NCBI GenBank assembly: GCA_947305555.1
Contig: CAMZDW010000007.1
Location: 1-37,498 of the forward strand
From: an uncultured Elusimicrobium sp.
GTDB lineage: Bacteria > Elusimicrobiota > Elusimicrobia > Elusimicrobiales > Elusimicrobiaceae
Reading direction: 5' to 3'
Length of the DNA: 37,498 nucleotides
Part shown: positions 13,936 through 22,065 of the stretch, one piece after another
How the letters are laid out: each line of letters opens with the position of its first letter
How positions within the stretch are numbered: position 1 is the first letter of the stretch
Notes under the pieces: generated by a model
What the model saw: only the letters and a program-made list of their open reading frames with translations
What the model was told of the DNA's origin: nothing
Database searches by the model: none
Made by a program: the position numbers and the translations under genes

Positions 13936-14436
13936 ATGAAAGTAATCTTGAAACAAAACGTCAAAAATTTGGGTATGGTGGGAACCGTGGTCGACGTAAA
14001 ACCCGGCTATGCCCGTAACTTTTTAGTCCCGCACCGCTTGGCGGAAATCGCCACCGAAGGTGCTATTAAGAATTGGCAATTAGGCGCCCAGCGCCGCCAA
14101 AAACGCATTGAAGCCGAACTCGCCGAGGCGCGTGCCATCGCCGAAAAACTCACCGGTGTTGTATTGCCGTTTACCAAAACGGTCAATAGCGACGGTGTGG
14201 TGTTTGGTTCCGTTAACAAAGCTGATATTTTCAAAGCTTTGACCGCTTTAGGCCACAAAATTGCCAAAGATGCGATTGAACTCAACATGCCGATTAAAGC
14301 TTTGGGTGAAACCGAAGTAGGCATTTATTTGAAACCGACCGTTACTGCTACGATCAAAGTACAAATTAATCCTTTGACCACCGTAGAAGAAAAAATTGCT
14401 GATGCTAAACCGGCTGAAGCAACGGAAACCAAATAA
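13936..14436 (+). CDS. rplI: 50S ribosomal protein L9
   Basis: 166 residues. The N-terminal domain MKVILKQNVKNLGMVGTVV and GYARNFLVPHRLA is the L9 signature, followed by the long connecting helix (about 41-75) and the C-terminal RNA-binding domain; a short Ala/Glu/Lys tail extends the usual roughly 150 residues. Last gene of its operon, closed by a terminator. Confidence 0.97.
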   Translation: MKVILKQNVKNLGMVGTVVDVKPGYARNFLVPHRLAEIATEGAIKNWQLGAQRRQKRIEAELAEARAIAEKLTGVVLPFTKTVNSDGVVFGSVNKADIFKALTALGHKIAKDAIELNMPIKALGETEVGIYLKPTVTATIKVQINPLTTVEEKIADAKPAEATETK

Positions 14437-14456
14437 ATACATAAATTGCGTTTTGA

Positions 14457-14492
14457 AAAACCTCCCTGGTTGATATGAACCGGGGAGGTTTT
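14457..14492 (+). terminator. Terminator of the rpsF-rplI operon
   Basis: AACCTCCC-T-GGTT, loop GATATG, AACC-G-GGGAGGTT (one G-U pair), A-run before and TTTT after. Confidence 0.85.
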
Positions 14493-14586
14493 ACATTATG
14501 GAAAGAAAATATTGGTCAATGAGTAGGAATTTAATAGAGAAGCCAACCTAAAATAGGCAGTGAAAATTATTTATTACAATATAAAT

Positions 14587-14595
14587 TGCTACAAT
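14587..14595 (+). promoter_or_regulatory. Extended -10 (TGCTACAAT) of the LtaS-like gene
   Basis: TGC-TACAAT, 34 bases before the ATG at 14630, with only a weak GAGAA as ribosome binding site. A TTGACA at 14608 lies downstream and has no -10 at proper spacing. Confidence 0.5.
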
Positions 14596-14629
14596 AATAA
14601 AATACGATTGACACGAGAACGTACTATTT

Positions 14630-16552
14630 ATGTATAAATTGGGATTATTTTTACTTTTTTGGAGTTGGGCTGCCTGGAAACGTGGAGACTGGGTACGTTC
14701 CAAACAAACTCTGTTTATTTTGGGAATGTTTCTAGGGATCCCACTCGTTATTCGAATATTATTATTGATTTGCTACCCTTCTTTGTTCAGTTCGTTGCAA
14801 CTGTCAGATATAGGGCTGGGTATCCGGCAAGGCTTTGTAGGGGACCTATCAATGCTAGCGCTGTGGGGAGGAGGGAGTTTATTATTAGTAAATTTCCCCA
14901 TTTCTTCCGTTTCTTATCGTAAATGGATAGGCGTTTTCACGATATTTATTTGGGACTGTTACGTATGGATTCTACTGGCAGATCTCATCTATTTTCGCTA
15001 TATTGGAAGGCATACCGGTCCAGATATTTTTAATTTCTTTTTATCGGCCACGCTCGTGCTAAAAACAGCATTTTATTCATATAAGTGGGTGCCTATTTTG
15101 GGAACGATTTGGTTTGCAGGTAGCTTCTATGTCGCGTGGAAGTATATGCAACGGGAAAAACAACTGCACCGTGGTTCAGTATTTTATGAAGTATTTTGTA
15201 TAGGAATAATTATTTTCTTTATTTATTTTTCCGAGAGAGGATATTTTTTTAGCAAGGATCCTTTGGTTCCACAGCAAACGTATGTGGCGGGACGTGCTCA
15301 AGGACATTTTGCGCTCAATGGCGTATTTAGCATGGTGTATAATTTAATGCCCGCGCACTACATTCGTTCCACAAAGAATAAATTGTCACATCCTAGTTTG
15401 AATGAGTTAAGTGAGGAGAAAAGTTTGAGTCTGGCTCAGCAATTGGTTATCTCGTCCAATGAACAAGTTCCGGATCCAAAATTCCCTCTGCAGCGCGTGC
15501 GGCATAAATTTACTTACCCACAAACTAAGAAACATTTAATTATCTTGGCTTTTGAAAGTTTGGATTACCGCCAGATTGATTTTTGGGCAGGCACTAATTA
15601 CGGGGCGACACCGCATTTGGATTCTCTATTAAAACAAGGTCAATTATTTGATTATTTTTATTCTTGTTCTGAAAATTCTAGTTTATTAGGGGTTGGAACC
15701 GTCATGTCCGGTTTGTGTTGGGTGTCGGGAATCCCTTACTTTTCCCGTGGGCTGGAGCAAACAAATCAGCGAGGATTGGGCCAGTTATTCACATCGGCAG
15801 GTTATCGGTCTGTTTTTGTGCGTGCTTGTGAAGATTCCACTATGTATATAGGGCCTTTGAGCCGCTTGATGGGGTATGATTCTTTTGGAAGGGAGCGCAT
15901 TAAAAAGGAATACGGCAAAAAACAAGTATACGATGCGGAAGCCTTGGAAGTGTTAGCTGACCAATTTAAAAAAAGTAAGCAGCCTTTTTCCGGTTTTTTC
16001 TTTTCAACAGCTACGCACGAACCGTTTGATTTATGGACGCCAAAAGAGTTAAATCCGGTAATAGAGAAAAAATTCAAAAATGATCCCTATCTCCGCGCGC
16101 TGGCTTATACTGATGAAGCGGTAGGCCAATTTCTCCGGACTTTACAGGAAAACGGATTATACGAAGATACCGTGTTTATTTTAGTAGGCGATCATCCTCA
16201 GCGGGAAATAAACCATGCAGGTCAAGAAAAATACCACGTTCCTTTTGCGTTAATTGCACCGGGGATTATTCCTGCCAAACGAAGTCAAACGATAGGCGGA
16301 CAAGCAGATGTGCTTCCTACGATTATAGATTTATTTCATATTTCAGAGCCATATGCGGCATTAGGCACCAGCTTGTTGGAAGATACCTCCAAGGAATGGG
16401 CTTATGTTACGCAAGAAGAGGGGAATGATTTTTCATTCATTACTCCCTTGGGACTCATTCCGGAAAATCAGCCGTCTTCTTATCATCAGCAGATGGTAGG
16501 GTTAAATACAGCGGCCTACACAATTCTACACAAGAATGCATGGGTGCAATAG
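14630..16552 (+). CDS. LtaS/OpgB-like sulfatase-fold membrane transferase
   Basis: 640 residues: about five to six membrane helices in 1-205, a linker, and an extracytoplasmic alkaline-phosphatase-fold domain from about 300. Family members (LtaS, OpgB/MdoB) move phosphoglycerol from phosphatidylglycerol to a glycan or lipid acceptor. Visible metal-site residues are Glu309 (ILAFESLDYR) and Asp521-His522 (LVGDHPQRE). The nucleophile, Thr in LtaS (FYS-x4-T), aligns here with Ser350 or Ser351 in YSCSENSSLLG, an unusual change. THEPFDLW (462-469) is the usual histidine motif. It has its own promoter and stands between rplI and dnaB. Acceptor unknown; a periplasmic glycan or surface polymer is the natural guess. 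Confidence 0.85.
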   Translation: MYKLGLFLLFWSWAAWKRGDWVRSKQTLFILGMFLGIPLVIRILLLICYPSLFSSLQLSDIGLGIRQGFVGDLSMLALWGGGSLLLVNFPISSVSYRKWIGVFTIFIWDCYVWILLADLIYFRYIGRHTGPDIFNFFLSATLVLKTAFYSYKWVPILGTIWFAGSFYVAWKYMQREKQLHRGSVFYEVFCIGIIIFFIYFSERGYFFSKDPLVPQQTYVAGRAQGHFALNGVFSMVYNLMPAHYIRSTKNKLSHPSLNELSEEKSLSLAQQLVISSNEQVPDPKFPLQRVRHKFTYPQTKKHLIILAFESLDYRQIDFWAGTNYGATPHLDSLLKQGQLFDYFYSCSENSSLLGVGTVMSGLCWVSGIPYFSRGLEQTNQRGLGQLFTSAGYRSVFVRACEDSTMYIGPLSRLMGYDSFGRERIKKEYGKKQVYDAEALEVLADQFKKSKQPFSGFFFSTATHEPFDLWTPKELNPVIEKKFKNDPYLRALAYTDEAVGQFLRTLQENGLYEDTVFILVGDHPQREINHAGQEKYHVPFALIAPGIIPAKRSQTIGGQADVLPTIIDLFHISEPYAALGTSLLEDTSKEWAYVTQEEGNDFSFITPLGLIPENQPSSYHQQMVGLNTAAYTILHKNAWVQ

Positions 16553-16612
16553 ATGTTTTTTCTGTATACCCCTTTTTAGTGCATAAGGGCCGTTTTACTT
16601 TGTTTTCGAAAT

Positions 16613-16621
16613 TGCTACAAT
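16613..16621 (+). promoter_or_regulatory. Extended -10 (TGCTACAAT) of the dnaB-radA run
   Basis: TGC-TACAAT with TTTTAC at 16593-16598 as a poor -35 (17-base spacing). Predicted start near 16628. Confidence 0.55.
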
Positions 16622-16630
16622 AAATAGAGT

Positions 16631-16654
16631 CCCTTTTTGTCCCCACAAAAAGGG
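16631..16654 (+). promoter_or_regulatory. 5'-end hairpin in the dnaB leader
   Basis: CCCTTTTTGT, loop CCCC, ACAAAAAGGG: ten perfect pairs starting about three bases after the predicted transcription start. It is followed by TGGATTTTCTG, a poor T-run, so it is more likely an mRNA 5' stabiliser or binding site than a terminator. Confidence 0.5.
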
Positions 16655-16685
16655 TGGATTTTCTGTCACTATAGAGGTTGTTGTT

Positions 16686-18104
16686 ATGGTTCGTAATTTA
16701 GTAGAAGAACGTATTCCGCCGCAAGCAATAGATGCGGAGATGGCCGTTTTGGGCTCCATGCTTTTGGAATCTGAGGCCGTGAGCGATGCTTTGGAAATTT
16801 TAAAACCGGAACATTTTTACAAAGAGGCCCATCAAAAAATTTTTAACGCGATGAAAACACTCGCGGACCGTGGGCAGGCCGTGGATATTGTTACCGTTAG
16901 CGAGGAGCTTAAAAAGAATAATTTGCTCGCCCAATTGGGTGGCGAAGTGTATTTAACGCAGTTGGTAGATAAAGTGGCTACCGCGGCCCACGTGAAACAT
17001 TATGCCGAAATTGTATATAAGAAATACGTGGTGCGTGATTTAATCCGTACGGCCACCGGGCTCGTACAGCGTTGCTACAAAGAGGAAGAAGATAATCCCC
17101 AACTTTTAATTGATAGCGCTGCGGATCAAATCTACAAATTGAGCCAAAAACAAAAATTATCTGGGTTTATATCGTCTAAAGATTTGGCCCCGGAAGTCAT
17201 GGATTTATTAGAAAAAGCCAGCCAAAACAAGAATGCAATTCAGGGTGTTCCCACGGGGTTGGATGCGTTTGACCACCGCACGGGGGGACTTCGCAAATCT
17301 GACCTCATTATTCTGGGAGCTCGTCCCAGTCAGGGGAAAACGGCCCTGGCCCTAAATATTGCTCACCACGCATGTGTAGAATGTGGAATTCCGGTGGCAT
17401 TTTTCTCGCTGGAAATGGGGAGACATAGCATCTTTGAACGTATGCTGGGGGCTTCAGCGATGGTGGAAATCCATAAATTGCGTACCGGTTGGTTTGACCG
17501 CAGTAAATGGTCGGATTTGACACGCGAATTGGGGCGCTTATCCTCGGCTCCTTTTTATATTGATGATACGTCCGGTATTTCCATTACGGAGCTCCGGATG
17601 CGTTCACGGCGTTTAGCCAGCGAACTTAAAAAACAAGGCAAAGAGTTGGGGCTTATTGTTATTGATTATTTGCAGCTGATTCGGGGTGGCGAACGACGTA
17701 CAGAAAGCCGCCAACAAGAAGTGAGTGAAATTTCCCGTATGCTTAAAGATTTGGCGCGTACGCTCAATGTGCCGGTATTGGCGCTTTCCCAATTAAGCCG
17801 TAAAAATGAAGATAAAGCACGTACGGATAATAAACCACAACTTTCCGATTTGCGTGAATCAGGCTCTATTGAACAAGATGCCGACGTAGTCGCACTCATT
17901 CACCGGGATTGGTATTACAAACGGGAGGATGAATCGCTTAAAAATAAAGCTACGCTCATTATTGCCAAACAGCGTAACGGCCCAGTGGGAGATATTGATT
18001 TAGCCTTCTTTGGCGAGTATGCCCTCTTTACCAACCCGGCTCCGGAGCACATGGAAACGGAACAAAATAGGGGTGGTAATACGATGATGGAGCTGCCAGA
18101 ATAA
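16686..18104 (+). CDS. dnaB: Replicative DNA helicase DnaB
   Basis: 472 residues. The N-terminal domain begins PPQAIDAEMAVLGSML; the RecA-like C-terminal domain has Walker A GARPSQGKTA (211-220), FFSLEMG, the Walker B text LIVIDYLQLI, and the DnaB signature LSQLSRKNEDK, followed by SDLRESGSIEQDAD. Unwinds DNA at the fork as a hexamer. Ribosome binding site AGAGGTT before the ATG. It heads a run with alr, mlaE, mlaF, mlaD and radA. Confidence 0.98.
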   Translation: MVRNLVEERIPPQAIDAEMAVLGSMLLESEAVSDALEILKPEHFYKEAHQKIFNAMKTLADRGQAVDIVTVSEELKKNNLLAQLGGEVYLTQLVDKVATAAHVKHYAEIVYKKYVVRDLIRTATGLVQRCYKEEEDNPQLLIDSAADQIYKLSQKQKLSGFISSKDLAPEVMDLLEKASQNKNAIQGVPTGLDAFDHRTGGLRKSDLIILGARPSQGKTALALNIAHHACVECGIPVAFFSLEMGRHSIFERMLGASAMVEIHKLRTGWFDRSKWSDLTRELGRLSSAPFYIDDTSGISITELRMRSRRLASELKKQGKELGLIVIDYLQLIRGGERRTESRQQEVSEISRMLKDLARTLNVPVLALSQLSRKNEDKARTDNKPQLSDLRESGSIEQDADVVALIHRDWYYKREDESLKNKATLIIAKQRNGPVGDIDLAFFGEYALFTNPAPEHMETEQNRGGNTMMELPE

Positions 18105-18107
18105 CTT

Positions 18108-19214
18108 ATGGAAAGCCCGATTTTACGACCGACGGTGGCAGAAGTTGACCTGACAAAACTGGCCCGTAACTTACAAAAAGTACGCGGATTGGTGAAGCCG
18201 GGCGTCAAACTGCTCACTTTGGTTAAAGCCAATGCATACGGGCACGGAGCCGTGGCAGTCAGCCGCTATCTGGAGCAGAATAAATTATGTGAATTCTTTG
18301 GGGTTGCTTCGGTAGAAGAAGGGCTCCTATTACGTGCGGCCGGGCTCAAAAATTCTATTTTGGTGTTGGGAAGTATTTATCCGTTTGAAGCGTTTGAATA
18401 TGCCATCAAAAACAATTTGGCTATTACGATAGCCAGCCAAGCCGCCGCGGAAGCGGTGTGTAAAATTGCTGAGAAGTTAGGCCAAAAGGCGTTTTGCCAT
18501 GTGAAACAAGATACGGGGATGGGGCGTATCGGCACACGCCGCGGTAAAGTGGTGGGGGTAATTGAAACTTTAGCCCAAAATCCTCACATAGTCTTGGATG
18601 GACTTTATACCCATTTATCCAGCGTGGATAGTGACGCAGCTTTTACCGAAGAGCAAATTGGCTATTACCGTGACACGTTGACGCACGTGCAGTTGCAAGG
18701 AATTCGCATCAATCATTGTCATGTGGCGGCGAGTACGGCTATTGAGGCTCGGCCCGATGTGCATTATGATATGGTTCGGCCCGGTCATAGCGCGTATGGG
18801 CTAGAAAAAGGATATGAACCAATTCTTTCTTTGAAAACCCGGATTGTGTATGTAAAGGATGTTCCGGCAGGGGGAAGCATCAGTTATGGGCGTAGTTTTA
18901 TAGCTCCGGCTCCCATGAAGGTAGCTACACTTCCGTTAGGATATGGGGATGGATATTTACGGGCGCTTTCTAATAAAGGGGAAGTGCTGGTGCGCGGAAA
19001 ACGGTGCCGGGTATTAGGGAATGTAACGATGGATATGTTGATGATAGACATTACGAACGTTCCGGGGGCTGCCGTAGGAGACGAAGTAATCGTCGTTGGT
19101 AAACAAGGGACGGATGAAATTACGCTAGCGGAGGTAGCCCGGAAGGCAGGCACGATTGATTATGAGCTTTGCACCCTTCTAATGCCGCGCGTACCGAGGA
19201 TTTATAAAGAATGA
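18108..19214 (+). CDS. alr: Alanine racemase
   Basis: 368 residues. PLP-binding Lys40 in LVKANAYGHGA and the second catalytic base Tyr in SISYGRSF (about 258) are present, with HVKQDTGMGRIG and the C-terminal Greek-key domain. Makes D-alanine for peptidoglycan. It starts three bases after the dnaB stop, and its own stop overlaps the mlaE start. Confidence 0.97.
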   Translation: MESPILRPTVAEVDLTKLARNLQKVRGLVKPGVKLLTLVKANAYGHGAVAVSRYLEQNKLCEFFGVASVEEGLLLRAAGLKNSILVLGSIYPFEAFEYAIKNNLAITIASQAAAEAVCKIAEKLGQKAFCHVKQDTGMGRIGTRRGKVVGVIETLAQNPHIVLDGLYTHLSSVDSDAAFTEEQIGYYRDTLTHVQLQGIRINHCHVAASTAIEARPDVHYDMVRPGHSAYGLEKGYEPILSLKTRIVYVKDVPAGGSISYGRSFIAPAPMKVATLPLGYGDGYLRALSNKGEVLVRGKRCRVLGNVTMDMLMIDITNVPGAAVGDEVIVVGKQGTDEITLAEVARKAGTIDYELCTLLMPRVPRIYKE

Positions 19215-19987
19215 TAAAGCGAATAGGTAAATATGTGGCAGGGCTGTTAGCGCAGGTGGGTGAAGCGACTGAAATGATTCGCTCTTCATTCTTCTGGCTC
19301 TTTCGCTCTAAATTCGAATTTCATCAAGCTATGAATCAAGGCGTGGCTATAGGGGTAAATTCGTTTGGGGTTACCGCCTTAACCAGTCTATTTACCGGAA
19401 TGGTGCTTGCACTACAAGCAGGTAATACCATTAACAGCATTTTTGGCGATCCGATTTTTGTGGGAACGATTGTGGCGTTCTCATTAATTCGTGAACTAGG
19501 CCCGGTACTGACTGGGGTGGTTGTTTCCGGCCGGGCGGGAGCAGCGGTTACGGCACAGATCGGTACGATGGCAGTTACCGAACAGATTGATGCTCTTTAC
19601 ACATTAGGCACTAACCCCATCCGGTACTTGGTAATTCCGCGTATGTTCGGGTTTGTTCTTACCATACCAATCTTGACGCTTTTTTCCAACGTATTTGGTA
19701 TTATTGGCGGCTATTTGGTGGCCGTATATGCGTTGGGAGTTCCCGGCGAAATCTACATGACGGATATCACCACCTTTATGGATGTGGCCGATTTTCTCCA
19801 TGGATTTATTAAATCGTTTATCTTTGCATTTATGATTGGAACGGTTTGTTGTTACAAAGGAATTAGCACGCGCGGCGGTGCCGAAGGGGTAGGGAAATCT
19901 ACTACCGGGGCTGTGGTTACTACCATTGTGCTTATTTTGGTGCTGGATTACTTCTTAACAGCTATTTTGACCGCTTTGGGGATTTAA
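19211..19987 (+). CDS. mlaE: MlaE-type ABC transporter permease
   Basis: 258 residues, the size of MlaE. The family core ELGPVLTGVVVSGRAGAA, then TAQIGTMAVTEQIDALYTLG, and NVFGIIGGYLVA are all present; about five to six membrane helices. It forms the inner-membrane channel of the Mla lipid transporter with MlaF (next gene) and MlaD. Coupled to alr by ATGA. Confidence 0.95.
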   Translation: MIKRIGKYVAGLLAQVGEATEMIRSSFFWLFRSKFEFHQAMNQGVAIGVNSFGVTALTSLFTGMVLALQAGNTINSIFGDPIFVGTIVAFSLIRELGPVLTGVVVSGRAGAAVTAQIGTMAVTEQIDALYTLGTNPIRYLVIPRMFGFVLTIPILTLFSNVFGIIGGYLVAVYALGVPGEIYMTDITTFMDVADFLHGFIKSFIFAFMIGTVCCYKGISTRGGAEGVGKSTTGAVVTTIVLILVLDYFLTAILTALGI

Positions 19988-19988
19988 G

Positions 19989-20753
19989 ATGATAGAGATT
20001 AAAAACCTTCATAAAAACTTTGGTGAAAAAGAAGTGTTAAAGGGTATTAATTTACAGATTCCCGAAGGTAAAGTGACGTGTATTTTAGGGGGGTCCGGCT
20101 GCGGGAAAAGTACGCTTATTAAGTGCTTAATTCGTTTGGAAGAACCGACTTCCGGCCATATTTTGGTAGATGGCAAAGATATTACACATTTACAAAATGA
20201 AATCCGTTTAGCGGCTATTCGCCGTCACTTTGGATACTTGTTTCAGGAAGGGGCTCTATTTGACTCCATGACGGTTGGGGAAAATGTGTCGTTTGGGCTT
20301 AAATATTTAACCCGCATTCCGGAGAGCGAATATCCGCGTATCATTAAAGAAAAATTAGCGTTGGTGGGTTTGCAGGAAGACGTTGCAAAGTTAAATCCAA
20401 GTGAACTTTCCGGCGGGATGAAAAAACGTGTATCGCTGGCGCGGGTGTTGGCGGTGAACCCTAAAGTTATTTTGTACGACGAGCCAACCACCGGGTTGGA
20501 CCCGATTATGTCCGACATTATTAGTGATTTAATTTTAGATTTGAAAGAAAAACTGAAAGTGACTTCCGTAGTCATCACGCACGATATGCACTCGGCTTTT
20601 AAAATTGCCGACTATATCGCATTTTTATATGAAGGAAAAATTTTGCTTCACGGTACGCCCGAAGAATTTAGGAAAACGGATAATCCGTACGTAAAGCAGT
20701 TTGTCAGCGGTTCGAGTCACGGGCCGATTCAAATGAAACTGATGAAAGAATAA
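19989..20753 (+). CDS. mlaF: MlaF-type ABC transporter ATPase
   Basis: 254 residues. Walker A GGSGCGKST, Q-loop LFQEGALFDSMTV (the phrase GALFDSMTV is typical of MlaF), ABC signature LSGGMKKRVSLAR, Walker B VILYDEPTTGLDP and H-loop VVITHDMHS. It powers phospholipid movement through MlaE/MlaD at the inner membrane. Confidence 0.96.
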   Translation: MIEIKNLHKNFGEKEVLKGINLQIPEGKVTCILGGSGCGKSTLIKCLIRLEEPTSGHILVDGKDITHLQNEIRLAAIRRHFGYLFQEGALFDSMTVGENVSFGLKYLTRIPESEYPRIIKEKLALVGLQEDVAKLNPSELSGGMKKRVSLARVLAVNPKVILYDEPTTGLDPIMSDIISDLILDLKEKLKVTSVVITHDMHSAFKIADYIAFLYEGKILLHGTPEEFRKTDNPYVKQFVSGSSHGPIQMKLMKE

Positions 20754-20767
20754 GTAAGGGGAAATAC

Positions 20768-22063
20768 ATGAAACCAGAAATAAAATTAGGTATTTTTGCG
20801 ATATTAGGATTATGCATTTTTGGATATTCGCTTTATTTTTTAGGCGGAATTTCCGTTACGCGCACGTATGACTTGAACGTCAAATTTCAAGACGTTTCGG
20901 GCTTGCCCGTTAAAGCGCCGGTAAAACTTTCCGGTGTGGAAATTGGTAAAGTAAAGCAAATTAAAATTGAAGAAGGCGACGTAATCGTTGTGGCCGAGAT
21001 CAATAAAGGGCAAGAAATTCGCCATGGGGCACAATTTTCTGTTGTGATGACGGGGATTATCGGTACAAAATACTTGCGTGTGGTACAAGGACCTTCGGGC
21101 GAAAGTGCCTATAAAGCCGGTGATTATATTTTAGGTACGGACGAAATCCCGATGGATGTGATGATTACACAAACCATGGCGAGTATCAAGGGTTTTGTAG
21201 ACAGCGTTAATAACCAAGGTGCGTTTGGCGACCGATTAAATGATACGATGACCCAAGTGCGTCAACTTTCTACCAATTTAAACCAAATGGTAGCAACCAT
21301 GCGTCCCTACATGACGCGCACCATGCAAAATTTGGATGTTGCCAGCGCGCGGTTAAACGAATTAATGGCTAGGGCGGATTCGCTTCTGGAAGGCTTAGAA
21401 AATGGGGAAGGCGTCATTGGCGGATTATTAAAAGACCCGGAAATGAAAGAGGACGTGAAAGAAAGTGTGAGTGACTTGAAAAGTACCATGGCTGAAGTAA
21501 AAACATTTGTAGGCAAAATGAGTCGCTTCCACGTATATTGGGATTACGACTTCTTCTATATGCCCGAGGATCACTTAACTTCTAGCGATTTGGCGCTTGA
21601 AATTTTCCCATCTAGCGGTTACACATTCTACCGCGTAGGGATGGCAAACTTGGGCAATGAAGAGGACCGCTTGCATGACAAAGATTATTTAGAAAAGAAC
21701 AAATTTGACGTGCGTTTTGGGTTGTATAACGACTGGGCAAAATTCTCGGCCGGGTTAATTCGCGGTGGTGGTGGGGTGGCTTTGGAATTAAAGCCTTTCC
21801 ACGATCAAGAATTCTTCAACCGCTTTACATTTACCGGGGAATTTTATGACTGGGGACGTGACCGTACCATTAATGGCCATTACTTCAATAAACCAAACCT
21901 CAGTTATGGGGTAGATTTCCGCTTTAACCGGTATTTCTCTGTAGGCGCGTGGGCACGTGACGCATTAGAAACGAATGATTTCGCGGTGAAGGCAAACGTG
22001 TCGTTTAACGACGAGGATATTACGTCATTCTTCGGTTTAGCGGCGGTGGCAGGTTCTAGATAA
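20768..22063 (+). CDS. mlaD: MlaD-type MCE protein with C-terminal beta-barrel-like domain
   Basis: 431 residues against about 180 in E. coli MlaD. Anchor helix 8-26; one MCE domain about 35-115 (DVSGLPVKAPVKLSGVEIGKV); a helical stretch about 130-250 with heptad-like spacing that could form a tube; then about 180 beta-rich residues (252-431). This last part has amphipathic strands such as FDVRFGLYNDWAKFSAGLIR, GGGGVALELKP, FTFTGEFYDWGRD and NLSYGVDFRFNRYFSVGAWARDAL, matching the outer-membrane barrel tail of MCE proteins of some other diderms. Inference: one protein spans from inner to outer membrane, replacing MlaC and MlaA, neither of which is encoded here. AAGGGGAA is the ribosome binding site. 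Confidence 0.9.
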   Translation: MKPEIKLGIFAILGLCIFGYSLYFLGGISVTRTYDLNVKFQDVSGLPVKAPVKLSGVEIGKVKQIKIEEGDVIVVAEINKGQEIRHGAQFSVVMTGIIGTKYLRVVQGPSGESAYKAGDYILGTDEIPMDVMITQTMASIKGFVDSVNNQGAFGDRLNDTMTQVRQLSTNLNQMVATMRPYMTRTMQNLDVASARLNELMARADSLLEGLENGEGVIGGLLKDPEMKEDVKESVSDLKSTMAEVKTFVGKMSRFHVYWDYDFFYMPEDHLTSSDLALEIFPSSGYTFYRVGMANLGNEEDRLHDKDYLEKNKFDVRFGLYNDWAKFSAGLIRGGGGVALELKPFHDQEFFNRFTFTGEFYDWGRDRTINGHYFNKPNLSYGVDFRFNRYFSVGAWARDALETNDFAVKANVSFNDEDITSFFGLAAVAGSR

Positions 22064-22065
22064 TT

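Noticed and set aside
14608-14627. TTGACA...TACTAT as promoter of the LtaS-like gene
   Set aside because: Only eight bases lie between the two hexamers.
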